Shown here piece by piece: positions 1-12,371 of a stretch of 64,000 nt of DNA. This DNA is from Canna indica. Lineage: Eukaryota; Streptophyta; Magnoliopsida; Zingiberales; Cannaceae. How positions within the stretch are numbered: position 1 is the stretch's first letter; each line of letters starts with the position of its first letter. The position numbers were made by a program, and so were the translations under genes. The notes under the pieces are model-generated. The model saw nothing but the letters and a program-made list of their open reading frames with translations, was not told where the DNA came from and searched no databases. The stretch covers positions 26,158,001 through 26,222,000 of the forward strand of contig CP136897.1 of assembly GCA_034359265.1 (NCBI GenBank). The letters run 5' to 3'.

Positions 1-325
1 GTTTAACCCATAAAGTACCAGTACTTTACGAGCTATTCCAGGATGTTTCGGGCTATTCCGAGATGTCCATTCGGGCTATTCCGGGATGTCCATCCGGGAT
101 ATTTCAGGATATTTCGGAATGTTACAATATCTCATCCGTGATATTCCAAAATGTTACAACATCCCTTTCGGGATGTTCTAGAATATTACAACATCTCATC
201 CGGAATATTGTTTATAACTTTGAAACTCTTGGTAATAGATTAGGTTCATGTCCTAGGGATATTTGCATCATTATGATGATTAATACAATCATTCTAGACA
301 CCCTAAATCTAAATCTAGATTAGGT
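1..325 (-). repeat. Copia LTR fragment with ~33-bp internal minisatellite
   Basis: Bases 40-215 hold imperfect tandem copies of a unit like GGGCTATTCCGGGATGTCC. The following ~110 bases (TAGGTTCATGTCCTAGGG through TTCTAGACACC) match 59327-59395, which lies inside a solo Copia LTR with a clear target duplication. The segment is therefore a truncated copy of that LTR in the minus orientation. Similarity to the solo LTR fades after about position 325. The 86-residue open frame over it is only the repeat read in one frame. Confidence 0.65.
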
Positions 326-545
326 TTCAAATTTGGTTTTTTATTTTTCTCGTCGTGTTCAAATTTTGTCGATCCTACAGGAAATTTTCCATAATTTCCT
401 AACACAATGGTGATAGATTTAGATGCTAATGATTACTTATAAAATTAGAATTAAAGGTATTTTTTTTATTGTCTCTAAATTTTATATTTAGGGACAAATA
501 ATTATATATTTTTAAATAATTACCTCTAATTGAGGCTTTTGTTGT
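326..545. other. AT-rich stretch, nothing recognised
   Basis: No coding similarity, RNA gene or clear repeat structure is visible between the LTR fragment and the Copia RNase H relic. Confidence 0.5.
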
Positions 546-946
546 AGTGTTGGTTCGACAATGATTTCTTTGTGTTGCAAGAAGCATGTTGTTGTTGCTT
601 TGTCTAGCACTGAAGCGGAATATGTGGGAACAACCATGGCTGCACAAGAATGCATTTGACTAAAGGGGTTGATCGATCGAAGACATGTTGTGCAAAGTTA
701 ACTATATATTCTGTGCAAATCAAATGCGATATAATGAAAGTACTATCGAACTTGCATCAAATCAATCTTTTCATGAGCCAACTAAGCATATTAAGGTCCA
801 ACATCATTATGTTCGAATCAAGATCAGATTGAGTTGAAAGGTGTTCGCACCAATGATCAAGTAAGGCTTTGGCGGTGGCTAAGTTTGATGCCTTCCAAGA
901 TGCTCTCCGTATTGTTGATCATATATACTCTTGCACTAAGGGGGAG
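546..946 (+). pseudogene. Copia reverse-transcriptase RNase H C-terminal relic with polypurine tract
   Basis: Conceptual translation gives the Copia RNase H signature ALSSTEAEYVG followed by AAQECI and, after frame breaks, a tail resembling NQSFHEPTKHIKVQHHYVR. In Ty1/copia elements these lie at the end of pol, where RNase H removes the RNA strand of the DNA-RNA hybrid. Stops and frameshifts are present, so it is dead. A polypurine tract AAGGGGGAG at 938-946 is followed at once by TGTCAAAAATTAG, the expected start of a 3' LTR. Upstream pol is absent. Confidence 0.75.
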
Positions 947-1058
947 TGTCAAAAATTAGTGCAACTTAGTGCACATAAGTCTACATGATAGGGTCTTGAA
1001 TTGGTCATTTGTTTATTTGTTTATTTTATTTAATTTGTTTACCAAGTCAAACAGATAA
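947..1058 (+). repeat. Start of Copia 3' LTR, truncated
   Basis: Begins with TG directly after the polypurine tract at 938-946. It is cut off where the poly(T) of a minus-strand LINE begins near 1059, which suggests the LINE landed in the LTR. No second LTR of this family is seen in the window. Confidence 0.5.
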
Positions 1059-2671
1059 TTTTTTTTCCAAAGAAAAGGACTTACTATCAGGGTCAGATTA
1101 CATCTCCAGAACAAAAGTGAAGAGGCATTGGACCAATGGTCATACACTCCACACCTGCTCCAGACACGCTCTCATTTTCCCCTAAGTAAGATGTTTTATC
1201 ACTGAAACTAGTATTTGAAACATCAATTTTTACAAAACAATCCTCTACGTACATTACTCCATCCCTCTTCTATATCTAATATATCTACATCTTCATTATT
1301 GATAACCTCGGCATATGTTGCCTTTGCCAGCTCATGAGCTTCAAAATACTCCTCTCTTCTAATATGTCCCCAACTTGTTATGCTGATTTCCTCTGCCAAA
1401 GACTTTATCTTCATTGACGGTCCACTTACTTACCATGGTATTTTTGACTCCCTATTTTATATCCACATAACTAGTTCACAATCTGAAACCACTGATACAC
1501 CTTTCATTCCCTTTTTATTCACTTTATTCATTGCAAACCAAAGAGCTTTCATTTATGCAACAAGAGGGTTCCCAACAAATTCTATCCCCCTTCCATCCAG
1601 AATTATCCTTCCTTCCTTATAAAGTACGAAGCCACATCCAGCTTTAAAACCTCCTCTCCAGGCCGTGTCATATTTCAGGATGAAATTTCAATCTGCAACT
1701 TCACCTGAAAAATCAGTATCAGTACAATTTTTTTCAAGAAGTATTTTTAGATTTCCTTTTGAAACTTTTGTTTTTGCCTCTTCAAAATACATTGTTTCAG
1801 CATAGACTTTGTTAAATATTCATTCTACTCACCAAACTTTCTTCTCATACTTCATTCTGTTCCTACTCTTCCACAACATTCAGATTGAATTTGCCATTAC
1901 TGCTAATAGTCTTTTTGCAGACTCCTTTTCAAAGCTCTCAGCTTCACAGAACCATCCTCCTTCTCCCCAGTATTCCTTGTCTCTTAAAACTATTCCCAAT
2001 TTATCTTTTATCAGGTTGCACACCTGTTTGGCATATTCACATTTGAATAAGAAATGATTGGCACTATCAGTACCAATTCCACAAACATAGCATTTATCAA
2101 CTTCTTTTCCTAAGAATTTAGAAAACCAATCCAGAGTGGGTAATCTATTCCCGATAAGTTTCCAAATGAATAATTTGACCTTCTCAGACACTTGTAAGGA
2201 CCAAACCCTTTTCCATTCCACCTTGCTAGTTTCAACAACCTCCTCCTTTTGCCTCATAAAGTAATAAGCTTCTCTCACAGATTAATCACATTTCTTATTC
2301 TGCTTCCATACCCATCCATTCTTTTTTCTCTATCAGTTTGAACAGCCATTATTCTATCTTTCAACTCTTTATCAAAACATTCTTCAATCAATCTTTCATT
2401 CCATTCTCCTTCTTGAAGTAATTCTGCCACCATCTCATGCCCATTCAGCTACTCTACATTGATAAAAGTTGGCCAATTTTTTAGTGGAACCTCACTCATC
2501 CAGTTATCACTCTAGATTTTGGTTTCTTTTCCTTCTACAATTGCTTTAACTAACCCTTCTCTTAAACTCACGATACACACTTCAATTGCCTTTATTTGGT
2601 CTGACTTCTTCCTCTTTTCACACCTCTCGCAAGGATGAAAATTACCATATTTACTTCTGTACAGCCTGCTC
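1059..2671 (-). pseudogene. LINE ORF2 3' half: zf-RVT and RNase H-like domains
   Basis: Read on the minus strand, 2671-2290 gives the linker after RT (WSRLYRSKYGNFH, then ETKI-stop-SDNW). Bases 2278-1880 give a zf-RVT domain with FIWKLIGNRLPTLDWF and the zinc-binding CYVCG...HFLFKCEYA. Bases 1860-1223 give an RNase H-like C-terminus ending ...HELAKATYAEV. A T-run at 1059-1066 on the plus strand is the element's 3' poly(A). Stops (for example near 2280 and 2515) make it a pseudogene. Its 5' half continues at 4578 beyond a hAT insertion. Confidence 0.85.
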
Positions 2672-4577
2672 CAATGGCATATGCACGTTTGTAAATGGGG
2701 GACATTTTGTCCCCCATTTTTACCTTTTTTTAAAAAAAAATTAAACATGATGGCCCCCACATCCCCATTTCTATTTGCCCAATCATGAATGGCCCCACAC
2801 TCCCACAGTCCACACTCCACAGAAATGTCGATCGTTACTTCGCCAGGACACTAGGGCGGAGGTGCGGAGCTGTGTTTTGCTTGTGGTGTCACTTATTCAA
2901 GAATGAAGCTAAAAATACTGCAGGTGATGATTCATTTGTTAATGGAGGATTTTATAGTTGACACAAAATAGATAGATATGATAAACATGTCGGTCTAGTC
3001 AGATGTGCTCATAATCAAGCTCGGATCAAGTGTGAAGATTTAATGAATGAAAAATGCTCAATCCAAACCTTGTTACAAGCAATCTCATCAAGCAAAACGT
3101 GAGTATAGAACTCGTCTAACCACCTCAATTGATGTATTGAGGTTTCTTCTTCATCAAGGTTTAGCTTTTCGTGGTAACTCAACTTTAACTGACACTTGTA
3201 GATGTTTGTTCAAAGAAGGATGATTGTGTTTGGCTTTTTGAGCAACTTACAAACTTATTGAATGTAATCGGAGTTTCTTGTAAGCAAAAGGAAATGCTTC
3301 GAGTAAAGCAAGCAGAAGAAGTTGCAGAAGCATTATGTGTTGGTAAAATTGAAAGTGGAAGTGGTTTAAATCACGAAGTTGGTTTGAGGAAGCCAGGTGA
3401 TATTCATTGGGGATCTCACTATAAGACACTTTTGAGTGTCCATTCTATATTTTCATCGATATGTAGCTTCACATCGAGAAATTTGCTCGCATTCAAGTGA
3501 CAGGAAAAAAGCTTAATCTATTGCATACAATTTAGAGTCATTTCACTTTATCGTTATGGCTCGGTTGATGATGTCTATTTTTGATCTCACACATGAACTA
3601 AATCTATCTTTACAACGTAAAGACCAAGATATAGTCAATGCTATGTCACTTATTATATCAACTAAGAAGAGATTGCAGATGATGAGAGACGAGGGATGAG
3701 AATCTCTTATGGATAAAGTATGTAATTTTTGTGCTAAGAATCACATTGAAGTTCCTAATATGGATGATATATATGCTCCATGGGGGAGAACAAAGAGGGG
3801 AATTCAACAAGCCACAAATTTGCACCATTTTCGACTTGAAGTGTTTCTAAAGGTGATTGATATACAACTTCAAGAACTAAATAATCGTTTTGATGAGGTC
3901 AACTCAGAGTTACTTATTGGTATGTCTTGCTTGAGTCCTAAAGAATCATTTGCAAATTTTGACAAGGAAAAGTTGATGAAACTTGCAAAATTTTATCATA
4001 ATGAGTTTCCACCTACTGATTTGTTGGCTCTTGAGTTTCAGCTTGAAAGTGTTATTTATGATATGCAAAGTGATGTGAGATTTTTTGCACTCAATGAGCT
4101 TAGTGAATTGTTTGTGAAGCTTATTGAGATAAAAAAACACATAGTGTTTTCTCAAGTTTATTTGCTTTTGAAGTTAGCTTTGACTCTTCTAGTGGCGACA
4201 AGTTTGGAAAGGGCTTTTTCAGCAATGAACTTTGTGAAGAATAGAGTGCGCAATAGTATGAGCGATCAACTCTTGAATGATTGTTTAGTTAGAGGCTGAA
4301 ATGTATTCAAAGGTTACTAATGATGCTATCATTAGTCATTCTTAAAATATGAGAAGCCATAGAGGACAATTGTAAGATGTAGTAGGTCGCTTCTCATTCA
4401 TTAAATTATGTAATTGATCTATTTATTTTGATTATCTTATATTAAAGATACTTTTATATAATTACATTGTGCCATACCGCGAGGGCAAGCCCTGCACTCG
4501 TAAATTATAACTGAACAACTTAATTTCAATTTTAAATTTCTTTGTCCCCAATTTTTAAAATCCTGCATACGCCCCTG
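2672..4577 (+). mobile_element. hAT transposon (TTF-type), 1.9 kb, with 8-bp target duplication
   Basis: The left end CAATGGCATATGCACG and the reverse complement of the right end CAGGGGCGTATGCAGG are imperfect terminal inverted repeats, both followed by a run leading to GGGGAC. The identical 8-mer GCCTGCTC lies immediately outside both ends (2664-2671 and 4578-4585), the duplication size of hAT elements. Excising the element rejoins the LINE frame across GSVWSR/WSRLY, which confirms the boundaries. It contains a decayed transposase on the plus strand. Confidence 0.92.
3200..4299 (+). pseudogene. hAT transposase (TTF/dimerisation type), decayed
   Basis: Bases 3258-3500 encode a central block (LRVKQAEEVAEAL, then GLNHEVGLRKPGDIHWGSHY) characteristic of plant TTF-type hAT transposases. 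Bases 3709-4299 give a 196-residue open frame ending in the hAT C-terminal dimerisation motif TLLVATSLERAFSAMNFVK. Several stops separate the blocks and the N-terminal zinc finger is missing, so the enzyme cannot be made. hAT transposases cut at the terminal repeats and dimerise through this C-terminal region. It lies inside the element with perfect 8-bp duplications. Confidence 0.88.
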
Positions 4578-5536
4578 GCCTGCTCCACACTGAACCTTCA
4601 TTACTCAGCAAAGGCAGTAATCTATTTTCCATCATAGTTCTCTTCCTTATCAGCAGATCCTTGATTTCCAGTCCCCCAAAATATTTATTTTTTGTAACCT
4701 TCTCCCAACTCACCAGACTGGCCCCTTTCTCCCTACTACTAGACCAGAAAAAATTTCTTATCTCAACAGATATTCTATTCACCTCCTTATCAGATAACCA
4801 GGATGTCATCAAATTATAAATTGGAATATAATTTACAACTGAATTAATTAAGACCACTTTACCATCCCGAGAAATGAAATTTCTCCCCCATATATTCATT
4901 CTTGCCATAATCTTTTCAAAAACCTTGTTCTGGTGCCTTTTTTCTAATTTTCTTGGTGAAAGGAATGCCCCCAGATACTGTATTGGATACTTCCCCTCTC
5001 TCATACCAAGACCTTGACATATCATATGCTTTACTTCAGGTCTACATTTTTTGGAAATAGTACTTTTGACTTCTCTTTATTAACCATATGTCCAGTGATA
5101 TTACAATTCAATATATATCCAAACAATCTTTCAATCCCTTCAAAGATTTTTTGTTAGCCTTTATAGAGAAGATTAAGTCATCTACAAAACATAGATAACT
5201 AAATTCAAACCACTTACACTTAAAAGGCTTTAAATTCCCTTCCCTTATAAAACCTTTAACTAGCACAGACAAGAGTCCTTACATTATTATAAATAGATAA
5301 GATGATATTGGATTACCTTGTCTAATACCTTTAAAGCCCTTGAAGGATTATGAAACCTTCCATTAATTTTGCAGAAGTATCTCACATTCTCAATGCAACC
5401 CGCCACCCAATTTATAAATTTTTTTAGGAAACCCATACAATTAATAGTTGCTACACTGTTTTCCAACTCACCCTATCATACGCTTTATGGAGATCTAACT
5501 TCACAAGAATATTAGGCCATTTCCCACTGATGTTAT
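4578..5536 (-). pseudogene. LINE ORF2 5' half: reverse transcriptase relic
   Basis: On the minus strand, 5536-5470 encodes VKLDLHKAYDRVSW and 5185-5130 encodes FVDDLIFS, the RT catalytic box in which FADD/YADD is usual. Bases 5025-4578 give the thumb region QYLGAFLSPRKLEKRHQNKV through WEKVTKNKYFGGLEIKDL. Frameshifts and stops are present. This is the upstream portion of the LINE whose 3' half is at 1059-2671; the hAT at 2672-4577 separates them. The endonuclease and ORF1 are missing, so the LINE was 5' truncated at insertion or later deleted. Confidence 0.85.
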
Positions 5537-5539
5537 AAA

Positions 5540-6336
5540 TGGAATTGATTGTTTCGACTACTATTGGAACATTATCTTGTATTTGTCTTCTAGTGATATA
5601 CATGTGTTGTGTTGTGCACTTTACTTATATATATGTGTGTGTGTGTGATGTGTGTGTTGCATTTTCCGGAAGTCTCGCTGGTGAGGGGAGGGTATGTCCC
5701 AAAGAGACAACGTTGGCCTTATTCCGGAAGTACGATCGGTGAGGGGAGAGCATGCCCCAAAGAGATGGCACTGAGCTGGATACGTGGTAGTTCGGCGGCC
5801 ACACCGTCTACCTACCCTACGTGGCTATGTGAGACTGACAGGTCTGGTGAGCATTCATGTGATTGAGGTGTTGCATACATTATACCCTGATTTATGTGGT
5901 TACTTGGATATATATGTTGATGGATGTTTTTGTCATGCGTAGGGTGGTGGATAAGCATATGATACTGTTTTGTCATTTACTACTTAATTATATTGTATGT
6001 CTGCTTATATTTATTGATTATGCATGATGTTGATATGGTGGGATGAGGATTGATCTACTCATTAAGTCCTAGTTGGACTTACCCCTCATTTTTATTATTT
6101 TTCGGCATCTAAAAAGATTAGAGAGGTACCCGGGTGTAGTAGCACGACTGATGGCAAAAGGGCAGCGAGTCTCGTGACATGTCGTGGTCGAGGGGAATAC
6201 TGAGTTGAGTCATGTTACTTTTTGTGTCATTTGAGTCTTGTAGACTCGATTTATTGTTTCTACACTTATGTTATTTTGAGGTATTTTTGTTTAGTAATTA
6301 AAGTTTTGAAATCGATTTGAATATTTAGATATTTAT
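5540..6336. other. Unclassified repeat-like stretch, possible LTR remnant
   Basis: Contains a (TG)n tract at about 5633-5663 and a 58-bp segment duplicated in tandem (5666-5723 and 5724-5781), each beginning CCGGAAGT and containing GGTGAGGGGAG and CCCAAAGAGA. The remaining ~500 bases, including a GGTACCCGGGTGTAG stretch, resemble the noncoding LTR style of plant Gypsy elements, but I found no matching second copy, PBS or PPT. No gene seen. Confidence 0.35.
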
Positions 6337-8057
6337 TGAGCAAAATCTAGTAGAGGCCTATGGGAAGGAGGAAAGATATTGGAAGGAAAAATCTAGAGTC
6401 AAGTGGCTGAACTGGGGGACCAGAATACCAAGTTTTTTCATTCTAAGATTTAGATGAGAATCAGGCACAATAAATTATAATGACTTGAGGATGGAAATGG
6501 AGGTCGGTGTACTAGCCCTGACAGAATTGGCTTGGTCGCTCAACACTTTTTTGAGGATCTCTTTACCTCTTGCTCTCCTCTGGATCCCACTACTAAGTTT
6601 GAGAATTTGATTGCTAACTAAATAGGCCCTAAGGTTTCTAACTCCATGAACAGAGGTCTCACAAGGTCGATTTCTGACAGAGAGATTATGCAATTTGGTC
6701 TCTTGATCCAGGTGCTGCTCCGGGAGATGATGGATTCATGGCAAAATTTTACCAATGCTTTTGGAATATTATTGGGAGGGATGTTTGTAAAGTGGTTCAG
6801 AGTTTTTTCTCAGGGAGCAGGATGTTGAAAAGTTTCAATCATATTCACATTTGTTAATTCCATAAATCAAGAACGCTTCCTCCATGTCACATGTTAGACC
6901 TATCACCTTGTGCTCTATTTTTTACAAAATTATTTCAAAAATCCTGAATCACTACATGAACATACTGATCAGTTCAAATCAGAGTGCTTTTGTTAAAGGC
7001 ATATTGATTAGTGATAATATTCTTCTTGTGCATGAGTGTATGCACTTTCTGAAAATAAAAAATTATGGGTCTTATGTTATGGCTCTAAAGCTTGACATGA
7101 GCAAGGTTTATGATAGAGTTGAATGGAGTTTTGTCTGATTTATTATGGAGAAAATGGGTTTTAGTGCTCGTTAGATGTCTTGGATTAAAGAATACATGTC
7201 TACTGTCTCTTGTTCTGTTCTTGTAGACGGTCAGCCATTTGGTTATTTTAGATCATCTAGAGGTCTTCATCAAGGAGATCCTCTATCACCTTATCTATTT
7301 TTATTTTGTACGGAGGGCTTGTCTCATTTGCTTCATCAAGGGGAACAGTTTCATAAATTTCATAGAGTTAAGATGAATAGCAGTTGCCTTTCCATAAGCC
7401 ACTTACTGTTTGCGGATGACTCCATTCTTTTTTGTAAAGCTGATGAAACTAACTGTCGGAATTTGGTGGACATTCTTCATATTTATGGCGACTTGAGCGG
7501 CCAACAAATTAATCTGAATAAATTGTCCATCTTTTTTAGTATGGATACTTCTAAGCAAATTCGAGAGCAACTAGCATCCTTTTTACAAGTTACACATGTT
7601 GGTACTCAGGATAAATACTTTGGCTTACCTTATGTGGTGGAATGTTCTAAACATGCCACTTTTGATTTGAAAAGGTCCTTATTGTCAGCCAGTGGAAAAG
7701 AGATTCTGATTAAAGCAGTAGGTACTGCCATCCCCCTGTATTCTCTTGGTTGTTTCAAGCTTCCAGAAACTATATTAGAGGAGATTCATGAAATGATGGT
7801 CAACTTATGGTGGGCTCAAAGAGGGAATGAAAGAAGAATACACTAGATAGGTTGGAACATTTTATGTAGACCGAAATCTGAAGGTGGACTGGGCTTTAAA
7901 GATCTCAAGGCTTTCAACCTAGCTATATTGGGTAAGCAGGCTTGGAGGCTTGTATCCAAGGAGCATTCGCTATTTCATAAAATATTCAAAAATAAATATT
8001 TCAAGCATCTTTCTTGTATGAAGGCTTCATTGGGTAGCAACCCTTCATAAGCTTGGA
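6337..8057 (+). pseudogene. LINE ORF2 reverse transcriptase, part 1
   Basis: Starts inside ORF2 with ERYWKEKSRVKWLNWG, then RT blocks HVRPITLCSIFYKIISKIL, NQSAFVKGILISDNILL, MALKLDMSKVYDRVEWSF, SSRGLHQGDPLSPYLF and the catalytic LLFADDSILF (about 7399-7428). It goes on to the thumb region KYFGLP...KEILIKAV and LGFKDLKAFNLAILGKQAWRL. Non-LTR RT copies the element RNA at a nicked target. Stops at about 7136, 7173 and 7844 break the frame. The coding continues after a hAT-like insertion at 8058-10915. Confidence 0.9.
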
Positions 8058-8339
8058 TAGGGGTGTGCATGGGTACCGAATAGACCTGGAATCGGTTGGA
8101 ACCTATCCGATAGATTTCGGGTAGATCTAAATCAAATTCAGGTAGGGTCCGAGTAATAAATCAAGGAACCAGTTAAAATCGGATCCGGTTCCGATTCCAT
8201 CACCCCGGGTACTCGAAATCGAAACCGAAACCAATTTTATATTTATTGAATTATTAAATCCGGATCCAATATATTACATCATAGATATATCCCTAAAAAC
8301 TTAAAACCCGTTAATCCAAACCCGTATACTAACACTAAC

Positions 8340-8900
8340 CCTAACTTTCCCTCTCCCTCTCTCAATTCACCTCACGGCTTTGCTCACGCAGATTCTTACT
8401 TCCCATCCTCACTCATCAGCCGCTGCACCACCATCCCTCTTCACTCTCCATCTCTCCCGTCTCCATTTCATCCCAACGGGCGGTGTCGATCTGCATCCCG
8501 ATGGGCGGTGGCTCACATCACACGATCCCCTTCCTCTCCTCATGCACCCCTCCTGCACCCAATTCGGCGATCTGCATCTTGGCATGGCGGCGATCTCTCC
8601 CAGCCTCTGGTCTTCTCTACCTGCAAATTTTGTTGAGATCAGTTCTACTTCCTGATTCTTTTCATTTAGTATAGCATGATTCTTTTCTGCGATCTCCTTT
8701 CATCTAGTATAACATGATTCTTTCCATCTAGTATAGCATGATTCTACCTGCAAATTTTCTTGAGGTTAGTTCTACGATGTACCTACTTTTTGGTTCTTTT
8801 TATCTACCTGTAAATTTTCTTGAGGTCAAATTTTCTTTGAGGACAGTTCTTATCCAACCTCTTGCCTCTAAAAGCTAATAGCATTATTGGTGATAAAAAA
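8340..8900. other. Internal cargo of the 8058 hAT-like element, origin unknown
   Basis: A C-rich segment (CTCTCCCTCTCTCAATTCACC...) followed by repeats of TAGTATAGCATGATTCTTT and CTACCTGCAAATTTTCTTGAGG. It has the look of an untranslated exon or captured genomic fragment but no translated frame resembles a protein family I know. Confidence 0.3.
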
Positions 8901-8999
8901 TTAGCGTCGATTTGGTTGCCACACTGGCCCGCTTGGATGTGCAGGATCTCCCTAATGCTTGTATTATTAAATTATTAGTATACTTATTATTCTAGAACA

Positions 9000-10752
9000 A
9001 CAAAGGAAGGAAGAGGGGATGAGAAAACCATGGAATTAGGAGGAAGATGAAGGAATACCTCACTGTCCTCCTTGGACTCCTCCAAGAAGATGAAGGAGAT
9101 GACACACCCAAGAGGAAGAGACCTCCAAATCAACTTCACAAACTTGAGAATGAGGAGCTTGATGGCCGGCCACCCATGGAGATCAAGAGGAGCTCTTTGG
9201 AGTCCTGGTCTTCAAGAAGCTTCTCAAGAATCCAAGCCTTTGCTCCTCTCCAAGATCTCTAACAAATTTGCTTAACCCCTCCCAAATGAGGTTAGGCTAT
9301 CTATTTATAATGTGAGTAGGTGGCCCCCATGGTGGACCCCCCCCCTTTTAAATCCTCTCCCCGAAAATTAAAATTTCGGGATTTGCCTCCAAAATAATAA
9401 TTTATATTTAATGCATTTATAATTAATTAAATCCAACTAAATATAAACTTTTTATTCTCTATAAATTAAATTCTTATTGATTAGAATTTATCATGTGTCA
9501 ATCCCTATGATTTAGGGATGCCCTACAAATTAGGATTACCGAGGAACTCATTCCTCGCATATTCGTTCCTTATAGGAAATATCTTTCCTATCATGTCCGT
9601 AAACGAGATCCGTGATCGTGTTGTAGCATATTCATGCTAGTAGACATATAGTGCCGCATTCGGACTTTATCTCATAAGTTCCGTTATGAGGTTAGCCTAT
9701 TATGTACTTGTGTGTGACCCATTGGGCCCCACACTAAGCCAGTAGTGCGTTGTGCATAACGACGAGTCAGATCCGATAAAACGACTTCTATTCGAATCTT
9801 ACGAGCCACCACTAAAACCCCTTTAGTGTGATCGTGAGAGACTCCACTCATAAGTCAAGATTGACGTCTAGCAATGTGTCATGACTACCCGGATAGTGTG
9901 AGGTTAATTTACAGGGATTGAACGCCCTTCAGTGATCAGTTACCGTGTAACTAAGTCCCTCGATTATAATGTCCCGAAGTCGGCTAGCATATGAAAAAAG
10001 TGTCAAACCCTAATACCGATTCATATGTATTCCACCCACCAAGATGTCATCTCAATAATAAAATGTCAAAAATATTATCCTGACTTTCATGTTTACTATG
10101 GCCAGAGATTCTCGGGTCGACACTTGTAGGGACACATTGGACGTTATCTCCTCTCACTATGAGTAACCGATTCCATGTTGGTTGCTCACCTATCTCCACG
10201 AATGTTTCCCCATGCCCAGTAATATTCGGCACATGACGCTGAGGGCCATGTAGGGATAAAACCAAGGCAATGACTTGTCACTCATAAGGTAACCATGACA
10301 ACCTCAGGTCCAAGGACTTCTTGTACCTAATATCACCTGAGGAATATTGACACTCATGTAAGGATTCCATTCTGTGTTCCTCGTGTAGGTACGTTTAGTG
10401 AACTCATTCCCTAATGAGCATCTGCACTTATACATTAATGACGGCTCATAGGTAACTATGAGATCAACTACCCTTTATCGTGTAAGGCATGTATCAAGTG
10501 CACCAGTCTATTCAGAATCATTAATCCCCTAATTGGTGATCCTACGACTGGGAACATTTAGAACAAGGGCATCTGAATTTGAAGTCTCACTAACATGATC
10601 TCATCATGGCCTTAGAATCAATTGTCCGAGTTCATGGGGTTCATCATAATCTAATATATACAAAATATAGATGCAACATATGATGAAAAGATGCCTCATA
10701 TTAATCATTAACCATAAATAGTTCCCTTGGCTCAATAGCACTATTTCTTTCA
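9000..10752 (-). repeat. LTR-like insertion nested in the hAT-like element
   Basis: This ~1.7-kb block has no coding frame but reads on the minus strand as a long noncoding LTR-style sequence, with text such as GGACCTGAGGTTGTCATGG near 10295-10315. It interrupts the hAT-like element. I could not fix TG/CA ends or a target duplication, so a solo LTR or large noncoding element is only inferred. Boundaries are approximate. Confidence 0.4.
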
Positions 10753-10915
10753 TGTACTATAGGGTACTTGGAACTGAAACCACAAGTTCCGGGTAGGATA
10801 CAGTTTCAAGTTCCAATAGGGTAGGGTCTGATTCCAAAACTTAGGAACCAGTCCTATATAGGGTAGGGTTCGGGTATCACGAAAAATACAGGATACCCGG
10901 ACCCGCTCATTCCTA

Positions 10916-11907
10916 GGCTTGGAGAATTTTATTAGAGGGCCGCAAGGTGCTAGAAAAATGATTGAAATGGAAAATTGGTTATGTGGCAAAACTTCGGGTT
11001 CAAAACGATCCTTTGATATCTCATTCTTACCCTTTCACTGTTCCCCAAGGGTCTTGTTTGAATCCCAATGCTTTTTTGGTGTGACGGCTATTGAACCCTG
11101 ATCGCTCTTGGAATGTGCAGTTGATAAGGGAATCTTTCTCTTCGGATGTGGCTAATAATATCCTTTAGATTGTTCCTTCTTCAGATGAGGATAAAATTAT
11201 TTGGACCTTGGGAAGCAAGGGTTTCTATACTGTATCCTTAGGTTACAACATTGCTTTTTTCTTTTTCCATCCCCTGTTGATGAATGTCCTGCTCTTTTAA
11301 CAAATAAGGACATTTGAAAATCAATTTGGGGAATTCTAGTGCCTCCTAAAGTTAGAACCTTACTTTGGATGTTAATGCATAATGGAGTTCCTGTGCGTCA
11401 GAAATTTAGAGAGCGATTTGCACAAGTTGACGATCAGTGCCATGTTTGTATGAGGAAATTGAAAGTACTCCACATTGTTTCATTTTATGTTCACAGATCA
11501 GTTCTCTTTGGCATATGACACCTTTCATTAATCAGGACCGGTCTCGTCCTTCTGATTCTTTCTAGAAGTGGTGGTTGAAATTATTTCGAAAATTGAAGCT
11601 TGACCCCAATGGTAAGAAGCATATGTCCTTCATTGTTTTTTTGATCTGGAGGATCTGGATTGCTCGAAATTTGAATGTTTTTGAAGGCAAATTCACTTCT
11701 CATTTGAAGACTTGGGCCACGACCTTTTCTCTCTCAGGAGAATTTTGTAGGATTTTAAGACTAATATATTCACTCTCTCAAGTGTAGCTTCCTTTGGTTT
11801 TCTCTTGTATTTGTTGGGATACCCCACTTTTGCTTTTGCAGATATTTCATATGGATCTTGTAGGGACCTTTTGTGGAATAATAAATACCTATCTTTGTGA
11901 AAAAAAA
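10916..11907 (+). pseudogene. LINE ORF2 part 2: zf-RVT domain and 3' end
   Basis: Continuation of the LINE interrupted at 8058. Bases 11318-11530 encode the zf-RVT core (SIWGILVPPKVRTLLWMLMHNGVPVRQ, then DDQCHVC with a decayed second half). Bases 11575-11730 give a typical downstream block WRIWIARNLNVFEG. The 3' untranslated end closes with an A-rich tail at 11900-11907. Multiple stops and frameshifts mark it as dead. No RNase H domain is present. Confidence 0.82.
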
Positions 11908-12371
11908 GAAAATTAATGAAAATATCATGAACTTCGACGTTTTAAACAAATATGTCTGATTCTTTTATTTGAAACAATTATATATTCTAATTTTCGAATT
12001 TGTAATAATTATAGCCCCCCGTTAGATGACTGTTTGTTTATCCATTATATGCTGACGTAAAAAATATTTTTTAATTCAATATGCCACGTCATCTTAAAGT
12101 CATAGGTGGCAGAAAATTTTAAAAAATATATTTAAAAAATACAACAACAAATGACCATACTTAAAAAATTTTGTTAAGATGACATTTTTTAAAAATTATT
12201 TCTTTAATTATGATCGACTAAGGTGGTATTTTTTAATATATATTTTTTTTAAAATTTCGGCCACATATGACATAAGATTACGTGACATATTAAATTAAAA
12301 AAATAATTTTTATATGCTGATGTGGCGTTCCACGTTAGCATATAACGGGTAAATAAATAGTCATCTAACGA

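Larger units (their letters stand above)
8058..10915. mobile_element. Non-autonomous hAT-like element (2.86 kb) inserted in a LINE
   Basis: Left end TAGGGGTGTGCATGGGTACC and the reverse complement of the right end TAGGAATGAGCGGGTCC match the ends of the shorter element at 38201-38769. The flanking 8-mers AGCTTGGA (8050-8057) and GGCTTGGA (10916-10923) agree at 7 of 8 positions. The terminal ~190 bases on each side are rich in GGGTA/GGTACC motifs and are family-typical. The interior (8280-10740) is unrelated to the 569-bp relative and includes a GC-rich patch and an LTR-like block, so this copy gained DNA. Confidence 0.8.

Noticed and set aside
10047..10265. 72-codon minus-strand frame
   Set aside because: Inside a noncoding LTR-like block with no domain.
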